Counted from the stretch's first letter, positions 31,694 to 44,487 are shown. The stretch is DNA of 64,000 bases from Meconema thalassinum (GCA_946902985.2 OX336388.2:1218338609-1218402608), one strand, 5' to 3'. A program made the numbers and translations. The notes: generated by a model from the sequence alone, not told the origin.

Positions 31694-33620
31694 AACTATT
31701 TGCCGAAAAATATTGCGAATGTAGTAAAGTTGGGAATTGATAGGTTATGTATTTCAATCTAAAGGTACGGTAGTACATAAGGAGGGTAGTATGTATTAGG
31801 CATGCAACTTATGAAATGAGAGATACATAGGTACAAATCTTCAAGCCGAAGTGAAAATCTGAATTCCATTAATGGCAACACTGGCAACACCAGCTATCTC
31901 GTGTGTCATCTGCCGGTGAAAATCTGACTAAATAGGATACATTCAGGACATTTATAGAAGGTCCTGATACATTACGAGCGGCTAGGTACAGAGCTGATCC
32001 ACTGTGTGATTGGCTAGAGGCTGCTGGGTTCTTATTGGTTGTTGGTGGAACATATCTATGTTCCTTGGATTTTAAGATGCTCCTTGTTTTTTGTCCGAAG
32101 CGGTGCAGCGCTCGACAGCGCTTTATGCTGCCAGCAACCAGAAAGAAAGGTGGTTTGGATTATTGGATCAAAATGGCGTCGCGTTCGCTTGCTTTCAAGC
32201 AGTGGCGTGCCGTGTAAAATCCGAGAAAGACAGATTTTGATTTTGTGGCTGTTGTTATATGTGACATGTGATTTTACATTGATCGATAAAGTGATTGCCT
32301 TTACCCAGAACATTACATCTAGGAGATTTGTGTGTGAAAATGTTTGGATGAGGTTATGGTATTTCAAGGGTAGAGTTTTACTCGACATTTTTAACTTTTT
32401 CGGTTGGATGTAATATGTAACACGCGGAAGATTTACAGAAGTAGTGCTATTGCATATTAAAATACATAGGCTAGTTCATAATATCATTGGGTATTTAGAA
32501 ATGGGCTACCTGTACATCTAGCGGCCTACTGAATGCTTTAAATATCGTAATTATCATGTAAAATTCCGCAGTAGAAAACTTCAAAAACGTACGTTGGTTT
32601 CTGAAGAAAATCATTGATTCTTCTTATTGGTCTAACACACTCTCCTTTAGACTAATATTAAAACACGTGGTATATAACAATATCATGGTGTATACAATAA
32701 TATAAAATGTTTTCAGCGTTACAATTAGCCTACTGGTAAATTTGCTCAAAATGTGCTGTAGGCTAGGTAGAGTATTACGTCGCGGGTGGCGGTTGAGGGA
32801 AATGCATTACTCAAAACGTTTGAGCAATATATCATGTTAGCTAGGCGTAGAACGCATAGTTTGGATTATATAGTGCAAAGCTATTCGGTACCAATGGTTT
32901 TGACTAGACCAATATTTTCGTCCAGACCGATGGAGGATTGCGTTAGCTAATAGATAACACCCCTGTTTTTTTCACGCACAGTGGGGGAAGTCACGCATCA
33001 ATAATCTTTATCCAGGCCAATGGTTTTGCCTTTTATTTCATTTTTCATGTTGGCAACGTGTCACCCCTATTGATAGTTACCAAAAGGCTTGTTCTCCTGT
33101 TCTGTATAATTAATAATAATACTACGTTTAAAAAGCCTCCAACGCATACCGTAAGCTATATTGAAATCCAGAGAGTTTGCCTACAAATGAGTTCATGCAT
33201 GAGTAAAACTGCCATAACTTTTCTGATTAATGCAGTTGTCAGTAGAGTTATTAATTCTTTTAGGAGGGTTATGGGTACTACGTAGACGTAATGTTCTGCT
33301 ATATAATTGAGTACCGTAATCAAGTTTCCTACTCATATTCTGCTCCTTGAGAATGAGGTTCATTGTAACCTAAAACTTTCCCCTTGTCAAGACACTGAAT
33401 CAAACTCTGTAGAGGGTTTGTTTCAGTTTTATTAAGTGTTTTGAAATGGGGCAAATACCAATCAATGTGGTCCTTGTTCATAGTGTTGGATATTATGAGT
33501 TTTGAAACTGAACAGCTCATGGTAAATAAATGGAATCACATGTCACATTTACTACAGTTCGGCAACAATCTTCTAATTGTGTGTATGTACATATTAATAC
33601 ATGACTTACAATGATTAAAC
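31694..33620. other. Unassigned stretch with one dispersed repeat
   Basis: Includes an ATG at about 32174 in a good context (AAAATGGCGTCGCG) opening only 15 codons; it resembles a first exon but no donor or downstream exon is convincing. The dispersed repeat at 32962-33062 is listed separately. Nothing else recognised. Confidence 0.5.
32962..33062 (-). repeat. Dispersed repeat, inverted partner of 3171-3312
   Basis: The reverse complement shows the same order of blocks: GCCAACATG, GGCCTGGATAAAGATTATTG, GCGTGACT, CCCCCACTGTG, CAGGGGTGTT. Roughly 80% alike over about 100 bases, with an indel. Confidence 0.7.
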
Positions 33621-33832
33621 AGGATGCCCCAAGTTAGTTAGTTATTGTTGTTTTTAGGGGCGTAACTACGAATTAAAGAATACAAATTTGGAATTGAATT
33701 TAAAATTCTGAGGTGGACACCTAAATTTAAAAAGACCAAAAATTAACAAAACAAAACAAAAATTATAAAAATAAAAAATACGGAAAAACAAAGCATTATC
33801 ATTCAAAAACGAACAAGTCGTTGAGTCAATGT

Positions 33833-36800
33833 TCACTGGAGAATTTGGAGTGTTGGCCCTAACCCACTCTCACTTATAAAGCGGATAACGCGATCAGCAG
33901 CCACCGCGTCATCGGCAGATATAAGTTTGAGTGTCATCTGCAAACTAAGGTTTCTTCGTAAGTCAGCAAGATCCACACACACGATGAAAATGTGGGCCAC
34001 GGTGAAAACGGCTCCACAGGTACAAAATGGGGGGGGTCTTCCCTTCTCATCAGATACGAGTGGGTGGATCTTGTATGACCTATCCTTAGCCTACACAAAA
34101 TGATGGACTCTCTCCGTGACCGGAAAGAGCTCCGTCATACGCGAGTAGTTCCCTTGATCACTCTCAGTTTACTGGGCAGTGGGTCAGCTGGGCACTGACT
34201 CTCCCAAAAAGCCAGAACTTGCAGGCGTAACTGAGAGCGAATATCTCTAGTGCGTTCCCCCATTAGTTGAGGTGGTAGTGATACCGACTCTTTTGCAGCT
34301 TGATCCGCTAACTCATTTCCCGCAATTCCCATGTGACTTGGAAGCCACAGAAAGGTGATTCGAGTGTCAGCGTGGCACAGCCTGGCTAATAGGTCGTGGA
34401 TTCGCTGCACTAGGGGGTATTGCTGGAAACATGTAGCAATTTACTAGAACGAACTCAAAGAGTCGGTACACACGAGAAAGTGGATTCGTGCATCCTGTAG
34501 TGCAAACTGCAGAGCTTCATAGATGGCAACGAGCTCCGCGGTATACACACTACAGGCCTTAGGCAAAGAGAACTTGGTATTTGCACCATTAATAACGTAA
34601 GCACAACCCACTTTCTCGTCCACCTTCCAACCATCCGTGTAGAGAATGCCAGCGTCCGGAAATTGGTGAACAATGCTGTGGAACTGCATCCGGTAAACGG
34701 AGGCATCTGTGTTCACCTTAGGAACTCGGTGAAGATCTAACCTAATTTCCGGACGTGGGACTTGCCACGGAGGCACCTCGCTAGGTGTTCGGATAATACA
34801 GGGACCTACAGCCACTCCTATTTCAGTACACGAGCTATCAAGTCTAATACCAACTGGCAGAGTGGCACGAGGTTGGTTGGCGTACCCCTGGTGGTTTTGG
34901 GTACCGAAGAGAGCTTGATAGGTCGGGTGTTGCGGCGTTTCACGCACATTAGCAGCATATGCTAAAAGCATATGTTGGCGTCTATAATTTAAAGGTAGAA
35001 CACCCGATTCGGCGAGTAGGCTGGGTATCGGGCTGGTCCGGAAGGAACCGGTAGGCAGCCTAACGCCACTATGGTGGATACTGTCCAGCATTTTCAAGGT
35101 TACCGGCCTTGCTGAACCGTATGACGCAGAACCACAGTCTAGCCGGGACAGGACGAGGGCTTGGTAGAACCGTAGCGGCACCGCACGGTCAGCCCCCCCC
35201 CCCCCCCCACGTAGTGCCACTAAGAAAATTGAGCATGTTCAGTTTCCTGAAACATGTCATTTTCAATTGCCGTATATGGTGCTGCCACGTTGATTTGCTG
35301 TCAAAATGGAGCCCCAGGAAGCGATGTGTCAACCAACGGCAACGCAGCATCCCTGAGATGTAGTTCAGGGTGTAAATGTAGCCTCCGGAGCCGACAACAA
35401 TGGACGACGGAGGTTTTCGTTGCTAAAAAACGAAAACCATGGTCGTGAGCCCACCTGTCGACCCGGTTGATAGCTAGCTGCAATTGCCGTTCCGCGACTG
35501 CCATATTTCCAGAGCTGTAATGCAGAGCTAAATCGTCTTCATACAGCGATGGAACTACCGCGGACCCAGCGGCGGCAACAGTGCCATTTATAGCAATCGC
35601 GAACAAGGTGACACTCAGGACAGAACCCCGAGGAACTCCATTTTCTTGAGTATAGTGTTGCGATAATGTTCTACCGACCCTTACACGGAAGAGTCGGACG
35701 GACATGAAATTCGCAATGAAAGTCGGTAGATTACCACGGAGTCCCCACTTGTGAAGGGTGGAATGGATCCCGTAATGCCATGTGGTGTCGTAGGCTTTCT
35801 CGAGGTCAAAGAAAAAAGTGACTAGGTGGTGCTTTCGGAAAAATACCTCCTGTATGGCGCTCTCAAGTCGCTCCAAATGGTCAGTGGTTGACCTATGAGA
35901 GCGAAATCCACACTGGTACTCAAACAGGAGACCTTTCTCCTCTAAGAACCACACCAGTCGACGGTTCACCATATTTTCTAGCAGCTTACATAGGCCATTT
36001 GTCAGACAAATGGGCCTATAGCTGCTTACAAGCTTGGGATCCTTTCCAGCCTTGGGAATCGGTATCACGATCCCCTCTCGCCATTGAGATGGAAACTCCC
36101 CTTCAATCCATATACGATTGAAGAGGATCAACAGTTGTTTTATACTGGATTCGCACCGATGTTTTAACATTTGATTATGTATGTTATCCGGTCCAGGAGC
36201 CGTATCCCTGCACAGTGCAAGCGCACTGCGCAGTTCCCATTCAGAGAATGGTACATTATAGGACTCCGAAGCAGCAGTGGCAAAGGACAAGGTGTGAGTC
36301 TCTGCCTCCCACTTCAGAGTCAGAAATGTAGGATCGTAACTCCCAGAGCAGGATACATCAGATAAGTGCGAGCCAATACTGTTGGCAATGGCGAGATGGT
36401 CCGTGATGATGTCTCCATTGATGGATACTCCGAATATCGACAATGATGTTGGGAGTCCGGAGATCCGACGGAGCTTAGTCCACACTTGAGATGAAGGAGT
36501 ATGCGCCGTCATAGACGACACATACTTTTCCCACGTTGTTTTCTTACTCTCCCGAATCAGATATCGGTCTCTAGCACGCATCCTTTTGAGGGTGATAGGT
36601 TTGCCATAGTGTTTCGTCTCCGATAGCATTTGAAAGCACGTCGACGATCTTTAATGGCTGCTGCAATCTCGGTTGTCCACCAAGGGACAAGCTTCCGGCG
36701 TGAGTTGCCGGATGAGGAAGGTATTGTTTCCTCAGCAGCAGCCAAAATACCATTCGTTATGTGAATGGTATGATCGTCGACACTCTCAAAGGTATCTTCG

Positions 36801-37453
36801 GCAAACACCGCACGTGCCGTGAATGTTGGCCAATCAGCCCGACGGACAAAGGTCGTCGTGTACACCCCACTGTAGCAGAGGAATCAGCGCTCGACTGCAC
36901 AAGGTAATATCGATACTTGAATAAGTACCGTGTGCAATAGAGAAGTGCGTAGGTTCCCCTGTGTTCAACAAGCACAGGTCCAGCCGCCTGATCAGCCTCT
37001 CAAAATCACTCCCTTTATTGCTAGTGGTAGCGGAGCCCCAGATGGTGTTGTGGGCATTAACATCTCCCAGAAGGAGAAAAGGAGGGGGAGCTGAGATACT
37101 AAATCCACCAGCTGGCCGTAATCCGGTTGATAATCAGGCGGGATGTACACGTTGCATACTGTTGCCATTACTGGCAACGAAGTACTAACTGCAACTGCTT
37201 CTAGCTGAGTACGCAATGGCACCTCTTCACTAAAGAGGCTAGAGTGGACGAGAGTGCAGACGCCACCGGCGGCCACAGCTCCGTCCACCCGGTCTTTAGA
37301 GAAGAGTTTGAAGTGACGCATTGTTGTCTCATGTCCAGGACGAAACCTGGATTCCTGAAGACAGACAATGGTTGCCGAAAACGAAGATATTAATTGGCGT
37401 AACCCCGCGAGATGAACAGAATAGCTATTACAGTTCCATTGTAATAGTGCCAT
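33833..37453 (-). pseudogene. I-clade LINE ORF2: endonuclease, RT, RNase H, CCHC
   Basis: Starts at ATG 37453, about 97 bp after ORF1. Endonuclease: LLQWNCNSY at the start, CLQESRF near 37350, then a shift near 37075 at the GDVNAHN position. RT (35301-36629): PGPDNIHNQML near 36180-36215, FFFDLEKAYDT near 35800 (motif A), GVPRGSVLSV near 35620-35645 (motif B) and LYEDDLAL near 35530-35550 (motif C, YEDD rather than YADD/YVDD). RNase H: ILYTDGWK near 34640 and LPSHMGIAGNELADQAA near 34300-34345. C-terminal CTCGAVFTVAHIFIVC near 33975-34025. At least four frame breaks, near 37075, 36590, 35200 (a long C run) and 34430. Confidence 0.9.
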
Positions 37454-37550
37454 GGTGTGGACTTAAGTTGAAGTGGGTCTTCTACTTATGCTTGACCGTT
37501 TGCCACCCTTCCCCATCTCTAGTTGGAGATGATGGGGTAGGAGAGCACAC

Positions 37551-39343
37551 CTAAAACTCCACATCTCCTTCCGAAAACGAAGAAAATGGAGCGGGCTCTC
37601 TCTTGGGTTGCGCGCGGTCGTCGTTGGACCTCACGAGTCTCGCTCTTGGGGAAGAGCGAGAGCGGTGTCGAAGGACCTTCTCCCTGTCCGAAGACTGGGT
37701 GCTTGTCCCCGACACGTCCCAAGCATTCTTATTTCTAGACCGACGCAGACGTCTATTCGGGTAAGAAGGTGGTCCCTTCCCCACAGACGTCAGGTCCTTA
37801 CAAAACAAGGCAGCTCCTGTTGGCACCGTTCCACTGGTGGTGTTGGGAGCGGGATGGCCAGCAGATTCGTGAGCAGCCCTGTCTTTAGGAGAGGAAGAGA
37901 AACGGCGCTGAACCGTTCCTCTCTCCTCCGCCGATCTTTTTTTTTTTTTAGGGGATTTCCTCCATACGGACGGGTTTAGCTTCAGCTAGCTTCGCTCCCG
38001 TGATGGTTGTGGGAGTGGAAGGGCCAGTAGAGACAGTAGCCACCCCGTCAGCGGGAGGGCGGGAGAGACGGCGACGAACCTTCTCTCCCTTCTCCCCTTC
38101 ATCTTTTTTCATATCGGGTGGGCTGGAAGAAGGACCAGCCCTGGTCGGCAAAATCGTCATTCTCCCTTTAGCTGGGGAAGACTTGTTCGCCGACCGTTTC
38201 AGAGAAGAAGCGGACTTCTTCTCCGATTTCAATGGTTTCGTTGGTATAACCGGTGCCTTCTTTTGCGGGGCCGAAGAAGGTTGTTGTACCTCCTTCGGGC
38301 TGACATTTTTCGCTGGTACAGCGAGGGGTGATTTTAACGCTGCTGAAAATGCGGGCGTCGAGGGTACTACACTCGGTAAAGATGCGGCTGGGGTGAATGA
38401 GGGCGTCGTTGCGGCTGCAAACGATACCCGAAATTCGGGGGCATTCATATCACGGTACCTCTTGCGAGCGTCGTGATATGAAAGCCTATCAAGAGTTCTT
38501 ATTTCTTGAATTTTTGTTTCCTTACAGAACTCGGGGCACTGCTTCGATCGTGGAGAGTGTCTTCCTTGGCAGTTAGGACAAATCGGAGTAGGCGTACACC
38601 TCTCATCGTCATGTGTCCCCTTGCCATAGTCTCTACACAGGCCTTGGCAGTGCACCTGGCGGAAACATGCCCAAATTTCTGGCATTGATAGCAGCGCATA
38701 GGTGGAGGGATGTACGGTCGAACATCGCAGTGGTACGATGTGACCTTCACCTGCTTAGGTACAACATCACCCTCAAAATGGAGAATAAAAGCGCCGGTAT
38801 CGACGCTGTTCTCTCCAATCTTTCGGGTGATGCGCCTATTCTTGGTGACGCCTCTCTTCCCCAGATCCCGCAACAATTCCGCATCGCTATTTAAAATGAG
38901 GTCACGATGGAAAATAACTCCACGGACCTCATTTAGCGTTTCGTATTTTGAGACCTTATCGGGAATTTCGCCGAATTGCGTGCATTCCAGCAACGCTTCG
39001 GTTTGCTTCCGGTCAACGGTATGCAGCAACAGCTGCCTGTTCCGGAGCTTGGAAATCCCGCTTAGGTCTCCAAGTTTCCCCTCGATTTCCTCAGAAAAAA
39101 TATAGTTTTTACTAGTTTAAAATCACCCCCGTCTGTCCTTGTAGCTACCAGGTAGCGAGGAGTCTTGTCAAAGGGGAATCTTCGATTAAAGGCTTCATCC
39201 CAAGGCGTATACACCTTGGGATTAGCTCGACACTCTAGGGACGGCTTTTTGAGAGTGCCACCCTGTACAGGTGTCCGTGAGCGCTTAGATGGGATCCCGG
39301 ACGAAATCCTCCCCGAATACTGCCCACTCCGAACGGAGGCCAT
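37551..39343 (-). pseudogene. I-clade LINE ORF1 (gag-like nucleic-acid-binding protein)
   Basis: The likely start is the ATG at 39343 (MASVRSGQ). Protein order: basic N-terminal region; a central fold region read from about 39095 after a shift at a T run; then zinc knuckles CYQCQKFGHVSARC (about 38660-38700), CRDYGKGTHDDERC (second Cys replaced by Tyr, about 38600-38645) and CPNCQGRHSPRSKQC (about 38545-38590). A frameshift lies between the first and second knuckles. A Pro/Lys-rich tail follows, and a run of about 10-13 T at 37937-37949 shifts the frame once more before the end at 37551. ORF1 binds element RNA in the particle. Confidence 0.82.
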
Positions 39344-39665
39344 CACTGTGGGCGCCACCCAGCCATGGCAATACCTACCTGGCACAGCAGGTATTGCCCG
39401 GGGTCCCAGTGTCTCGAACAGGCACTTCCCCCTCGGCATGCACGGTGATTTATGCATTTCCAGTATTCGGCCATGCAGGGACCTTCGTTGTAAGGCGGAT
39501 ACTACCGAAAGGGTACATGGCGCACCCACTTGACTGGATGGGGCATACCGTCTAGGCTTTCTGGCCAGATGGCCAAGTTGGTGGCCCTTCCCCTAACAGC
39601 ATGCATGTTTATTTCTATAGGTCAAACCAGAACTGGGACCAGAAATCCAAAATCGACCTTTATAA

Positions 39666-39840
39666 GTCGCCTTTTACGACAGGCAGGGCTTACCGTAGAT
39701 GAATTCTGCCCTCCCGATCCACAGGGGGTCTGAACAAATCAAAAACTGGCTAGTTATTCGGCCATGTCAGCCCTATTAGTCGCCTCCTACGACAGGCAGG
39801 GCATACCGTGGGTGTATTCTATCCCGCACCCACACGGGGG
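39666..39840 (-). repeat. Repeated 5' UTR monomer of the I-clade LINE
   Basis: GTCGCC followed by ACGACAGGCAGGGC.TACCG occurs at 39666 and again at 39779, a period of 113 bases. Repeated 5' monomers can serve as internal promoters in some LINEs; here that is inference. Confidence 0.75.
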
Positions 39841-39856
39841 AAAAAGGATGCCCCAA

Positions 39857-40804
39857 TAAAGATGAATTATGTCCCTAACATTGTCCTGACATCCTTCTGT
39901 CACCTCTGAAAATGCATAACCCGCAGATGATGTGCTCATTTCTTGGTTAGAAAATAACGACAAAGGACTTGTGGAATGATGGCTTTCACGGTCAAGGAAT
40001 TAACCTCCAGCAATTCTTCTAGGTTTATGCAGTGTTCGGTGTGGGGTTTCCTCCAGATGTACAAAACTCTGTCAGCAGGCTCATTAATTCTGAATATAGG
40101 TGGACCGCGGCTTATAGCCTACACTTGCAGCTGACATGAATGTGACTTTTACATACCTTGTGTCCTTGTTTCATCTTCTGGGCGATATTATGTATTGAAA
40201 TTGGGAACCCTGGTCACTACTGAACCTCATATATGTGCTAAAGTATGTGAATAAGTGTTTTTTATTTATTGCTCTTTTAAAAGCGGCTGCCATGTTTCGA
40301 CAGCGCTTACATCTCGCACAACTGTCAACAAGGCGCACTCGAGCGGCACGCACAGAGAAGCACTCATTGTTGCCAACATGTGAGATACAAAATCACTGTT
40401 GATCAAAAATGCATTCATCGGGACGCGTTAGGCTGTAACCATTGTAAAAAAATAATTGATCTGGGCGCGTCAGGCTGTAACCATTGGATTGGACAAAACG
40501 AATGTTAGAATGGTCGGGTGTAGGTGCGGCCTTGGCCGCACACAGCTAGCGGGGCACGGTAGACACAAAACCATTGATCTTGGCGCGTACCCTGTAACCA
40601 TTCTCAAAACCATAGTTGTGCGAAAAAGAATATACATAGTTATTACAGCAGACTGAAATACAGCAACTTGGCTTTGGAAGAAAAGTGCTCTTAGTGGCTG
40701 TATTCTTGAAATTACAAAACATTTTGGGACGTCCGGGTAGTCTCTTGTTGTTGGTTACAGCTAGGTTATGTCTTATCCACCTAACTTCCACATGACAATG
40801 GCAT
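39857..40804. other. Unassigned stretch with a triplicated motif
   Basis: Three spaced copies of a ~30-bp motif ending (C/A)(A/C)..CTGTAACCATT at 40412-40443, 40454-40485 and 40572-40602, each with GGCGCGT or GGACGCGT before it. No gene recognised. Confidence 0.6.
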
Positions 40805-41222
40805 TTCATGCTCGGTAGTGTTTTTGGTATTAAATTGTGTTGTTACAATAGCTGCAGGAACTTCTTGGGTTGATCATGGAACCGCCGATTGAAGTTAGAG
40901 ATCGTTATGAGGCAACTTCCACAATCCATGGTTAATAAACTATTCAATTCGGTGCACTATGTAATGAACTGAGTGCTGCGCACTAGATACTGAACTGGGC
41001 GCCTGTTTGCTTTACATAGTACCGTAAGAGCGAGGTTGGCAGTACTGTCATGGCACTGTTTTGATGATGATTGATTTGAACAATGGCGCTCACAGCTGTA
41101 ATTTTCGCTATATAAGTCGTCATCTTATTTGGGATAACTAGGCAGGTCACAGACGGCGGAGGAGAAAACATCGCTCTCTTATTTATTTATTTATCACCGT
41201 TTCATAAGGTATTTTGGCTAAT
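40805..41222 (+). repeat. Dispersed repeat with conserved TATA box, copy 2
   Basis: Partner of 6095-6463 in the same orientation. Blocks: GGCAACTTCCACAATCCATG at 40911-40930, TATATAAGT at 41109-41117, ATTTGGGAT near 41130, GGTATTTTGGCTAAT ending at about 41222. A run of TTTA repeats at 41180-41193 is unique to this copy. Confidence 0.65.
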
Positions 41223-42184
41223 ACATGTGTTATAGAGAATGTTATCGCGCGTTCTATGTTCATTCAGCGCTACTGCAGGCTCTTGGTATAAATGATCAGC
41301 CGTATGCACGTGAGATACCTCTAACGGATGGTATATTGTGGCTTTCACGCCCCGTGAACTATAACTCAGCAATGTTTATAGGTTTATGCCGTGTCTTGTG
41401 TGGGGTTTCGCCCAATAACACCAAGCGGGCTCTTGATGTTCTGCACCAGGGCCCCCACAGGAGTAGCGAATGTGCGCCCGACACCCAGACACAGTATAAA
41501 CCTTGAGGAATTGCTGCAGATTAAAGAATGTGCGGTGTAGTTCATGGAATTATAAGATTTGGTCTAATAAAGAAATCTGATTGACCTTTATGGGAATGAA
41601 GCTGGACGACTTAGAAACAGTGATAGAGATGAAATGTTGGCTTTGTCACAGACCTATAAACTGGAACTCCTGAGCAGAAGAGAAATTTCTGCTGAAACGT
41701 ACCTTAACGTTCAAAATCAATCAATGTTTATCAGGATTCTTCACAATGCTCAGTTTATTATACAGTACTCGCATTATATCTCTGCTGGTGAGGACTGTTG
41801 TACTCTGAAAATTCGAGGTATCAAGTCCCTAACTCATATCCATAAGACATTACCCTGTCATCATGGGGCTTGGGGAGTTCTGACGGCCGACTTAGCATAA
41901 TGCACTCGACAAACGCATCACTCACTATTGTAGGTGTGCCAATTTGAGAGATGTCTTAGGTGGGGCTAGTACAGTCGATATACCTATCCGGCGCAGTTCT
42001 ACCATGGTCACTTTATGCAATCACTCAGTTTATCACTATGTTTATCTAGTCCCTGCTAGCAAAATCACAACACAATTCAAATTCTGCACAAGAATAATTA
42101 AAAGTAGCAAGGTTCTATCTAAGAACCAAATAAATGGTAAATACAAATTTAAAACACATACATTTTAATTTGAGACTGTTTGAC
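41223..42184. other. Unassigned stretch
   Basis: Open frames of about 90 codons exist, but none has a domain I recognise. AGGTTTATGC.GTGT..TGTGTGGGGTTTC at about 41389 resembles 40021-40050, a weak local repeat. Confidence 0.45.
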
Positions 42185-42419
42185 TTTCAGCGTCCAGTCT
42201 GGTCTGCACAAGTCGCCTCCCATGTTGCCCTATTAGAGTAATTAGCATTGCGGCTTCCTTTCACTTTGAAATCGGTCAAATCTGAAGCTCACCATCGTCT
42301 CCTAGATCTACCTCTACTTTTCTTATCCTCTACAGCCGAACTCATTAACCTCTTATCTCTCCTCCCCAATTTTCTCAATTGGCTCATAAGAACAGCTTAA
42401 TCTAGAATGTTCATTTTTA

Positions 42420-42616
42420 GGGGCGTGGTGGCACAGAGGTCAAGCTGTTGGCCTCTCACCACGGCGGACCGGGTTCGATTCCCAGTCAATGCATGTGAGA
42501 TTTTAAAAGTGAAATGCCATGTCCTGTGGTTCGGATTCCACGTAAAAAGGAGGTCCCGTGGCTCATGATTGCGAGATTAACGGTCATGTAAAACTACAAA
42601 CTTCCTTTCCTTTTAG
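42420..42616 (+). mobile_element. tRNA-derived SINE with 12-bp target duplication
   Basis: The head has a good A box (TGGCACAGAGG at about 42428) and an exact B box (GGTTCGATTCC at about 42472), the split pol III promoter. Target duplication TGTTCATTTTTA (42408-42419) and TGTTCATTTCTA (42617-42628), one mismatch. Length 197 bp. Inserted in the LINE C-terminal coding region. Confidence 0.82.
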
Positions 42617-43860
42617 TGTTCATTTCTAATTTAGCCTTTACCTCTTCATTACGAGTGCCTTCCTTCCATTGCCCCCATCTATTTGTCTCAGCAATCATTC
42701 GTGCTACCCTCATATCAGTTACCTCTAGCTTATGTATCAGATATCCTGAATCTACCCATCTCTCACTTCCATACAGCAAGGTTGGTCTAAATACTGAACG
42801 ATGTAGCGAGAGTTTTTTCGCTGCACTAACTTCTTGCAGAATACTGTAGATCGCAACTGAGAACTCACTGCTTTGGCTTTTCCACACCACGACTCCACAT
42901 ACTACCATCCTGAGCGAATACATAGCTCCAGTACTTATAATGTTTCACCTGCTCTAGTTTAGTTCCTCCTAACTGGCGTTCTACTTTCTTGTGTTTCTTC
43001 CCTACCGACATAACCTTTGTTTTTGAAATGCTGATCTTCATACCATACTCCGTACATTTTTGTTCAAGTTCTAATATGTTGGCTTGCAAGCTATCGACGG
43101 ATTTCACCATTTCAACCAGGTCATCAGCATAGGCCAGACTGCTTAACTGGTTTCCACTTGATTGAATTCCACTCAGCCAGTGGAATGTCCTTCAGCAAAT
43201 GGTCCATATATAAAATAAACAATAGTGGTGAGAGGTTACAGCCTTGCCTCACTCCTGTAACAACCTTGAACTAAGAACTCATCCCACCATCAACTCTCAC
43301 AGCAGTCTGGTTATCAACATAAATACTTTTGATTGTCAGTGGCAGCCCTCCCTGGATACCATAATCCCTCAAGTTATTCAGCATCTTCCTCTCTCTTGGT
43401 ACTCTATCGTATCTTTACAAAAGGAAAACACAAAAGATGTCTATTCCTCTCATAGCATCTCTCAATAACTTGGGGCGTACTAAAAATTAGATCTTGACAT
43501 TCTCGTTGTGGTCTGAAGCTCCACTGGTTTCCATCCATATTACTCTCGGCCAATGATCGAACTCGCCTTTCCACAATGTCTGAGTACACTTTGCCTAGGA
43601 CACTTCTCAAAGAAATGCCTCTATATCGCAATCTTTTCTGTTACCTTGCTTATAAATTGGTGCGATTACTGCTTCTGTCCAGTTAGAGGGTACATTTCCT
43701 GAAACCCATGCTAATTCGATTATCCAATGCAACCAGTTCAGCCCTTTTTCCCACTCTACTTTACCATTTCTGGCCAAAATTGATCCACCCAAGCCGCTTT
43801 GTGACATTGTAATTTATTTACCACCCTCACTACTTCCTCAACTGTAATCCTGTTCCTCAT
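42594..43860 (-). pseudogene. LINE reverse transcriptase, frameshifted
   Basis: Readable on the minus strand: VSGNVPSNWTEAVIAPI (about 43650-43705), RYRGISLRSVLGKVYS (about 43585-43630), VTGVRQGCNLSPLLF (about 43215-43262; RT motif B), LAYADDLVEMV (about 43100-43135; motif C), then SVFAQDG-like and LLYGSERW segments (about 42770-42900). Frames change at least three times. The C-terminal part continues past the SINE near 42400-42300 with SRGRSRRRW. Confidence 0.82.
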
Positions 43861-43956
43861 TCTCCTCGTGCATAATCTCAAAATCTGCTACATTGCCAGA
43901 TAAGTCTCCATTAATATTTAGCAAGTTTTGGAAGTATTATTGCCAGCTTCCCAGTA

Positions 43957-44487
43957 GTGGGGTGAGATAGCTTAAAATTATGCCAAAATATTTCACATCT
44001 GGCAACCAACGCACCCCTCTGGATTCAGATAGTACATGGATAGACAAGTCTAAAATGTCCGGGACACAAATTTTTCTGGCCCTCTAGAGATGTTGGTGAC
44101 GTAATCAATATGGCCACCAAAATTTTGAGACATGCTTCTACATTCCCCGTTATAACTCAGTTTTCCTTTTCGATATTTACATATGTAGTTAGTGATTATG
44201 AATCAGGAGAAAACACGCTTTCCAACGGTATATTTGATTTCAATGTTTAGGTTGACAATATAAAAAATGTTTGAAATTTATAATTTTTATTTTATTTTGA
44301 TTTTTTCAACGCATTTTGCTAAATAAGTTGCAATCCGTTACATGTAGCTGAAAACGTGTCCTATACCGGTACTTTTTTGTTCATCAAGGAATCAGCTACA
44401 TGTTACTTGTCTATCCATGCACTATCTGAATTTAAAAGGGCGCATTGGTTGCCAGATGTGAAACTTTTTGCAGCTATCTCACCCCAC
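43957..44487. mobile_element. GTGGGG-type MITE, copy 1
   Basis: 531 bp with inverted arms of about 85-100 bp starting GTGGGGTGAGATAGCT, flanked by TA on both sides (43955-43956, 44488-44489). Non-coding. Same insertion site in the LINE as the copy at 57575-58103. The first six bases and the TA target match the large element at 10041-18848. Confidence 0.82.

Larger units (their letters stand above)
33633..39844 (-). mobile_element. Full-length I-clade LINE with 12-bp target duplication
   Basis: AGGATGCCCCAA occurs at 33621-33632 and 39845-39856, fixing both ends of a 6.2-kb insertion. On the minus strand the order is a 5' UTR with a repeated monomer (39666-39840), ORF1 with zinc knuckles, ORF2 with endonuclease, RT, RNase H and C-terminal CCHC, a 3' UTR, and a short TAAC-type tail (plus strand GTTAGTTAGTTATTGTTG at 33633). 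An RNase H domain in a LINE is a mark of the I group. Both ORFs carry several frameshifts. Confidence 0.93.

Noticed and set aside
32202..32216. CAGTGGCGTGCCGTG as another hAT end
   Set aside because: No inverted partner or 8-bp duplication was found within reach.
32170..32220. ATG in good context with GCG-rich codons, possible host first exon
   Set aside because: The frame is only 15 codons and no convincing donor or second exon was found.
34000..34140. Possible tRNA or rRNA gene anywhere in the window
   Set aside because: The tRNA-like stretches found have SINE bodies and target duplications; none forms a free-standing tRNA. No rRNA sequence recognised.
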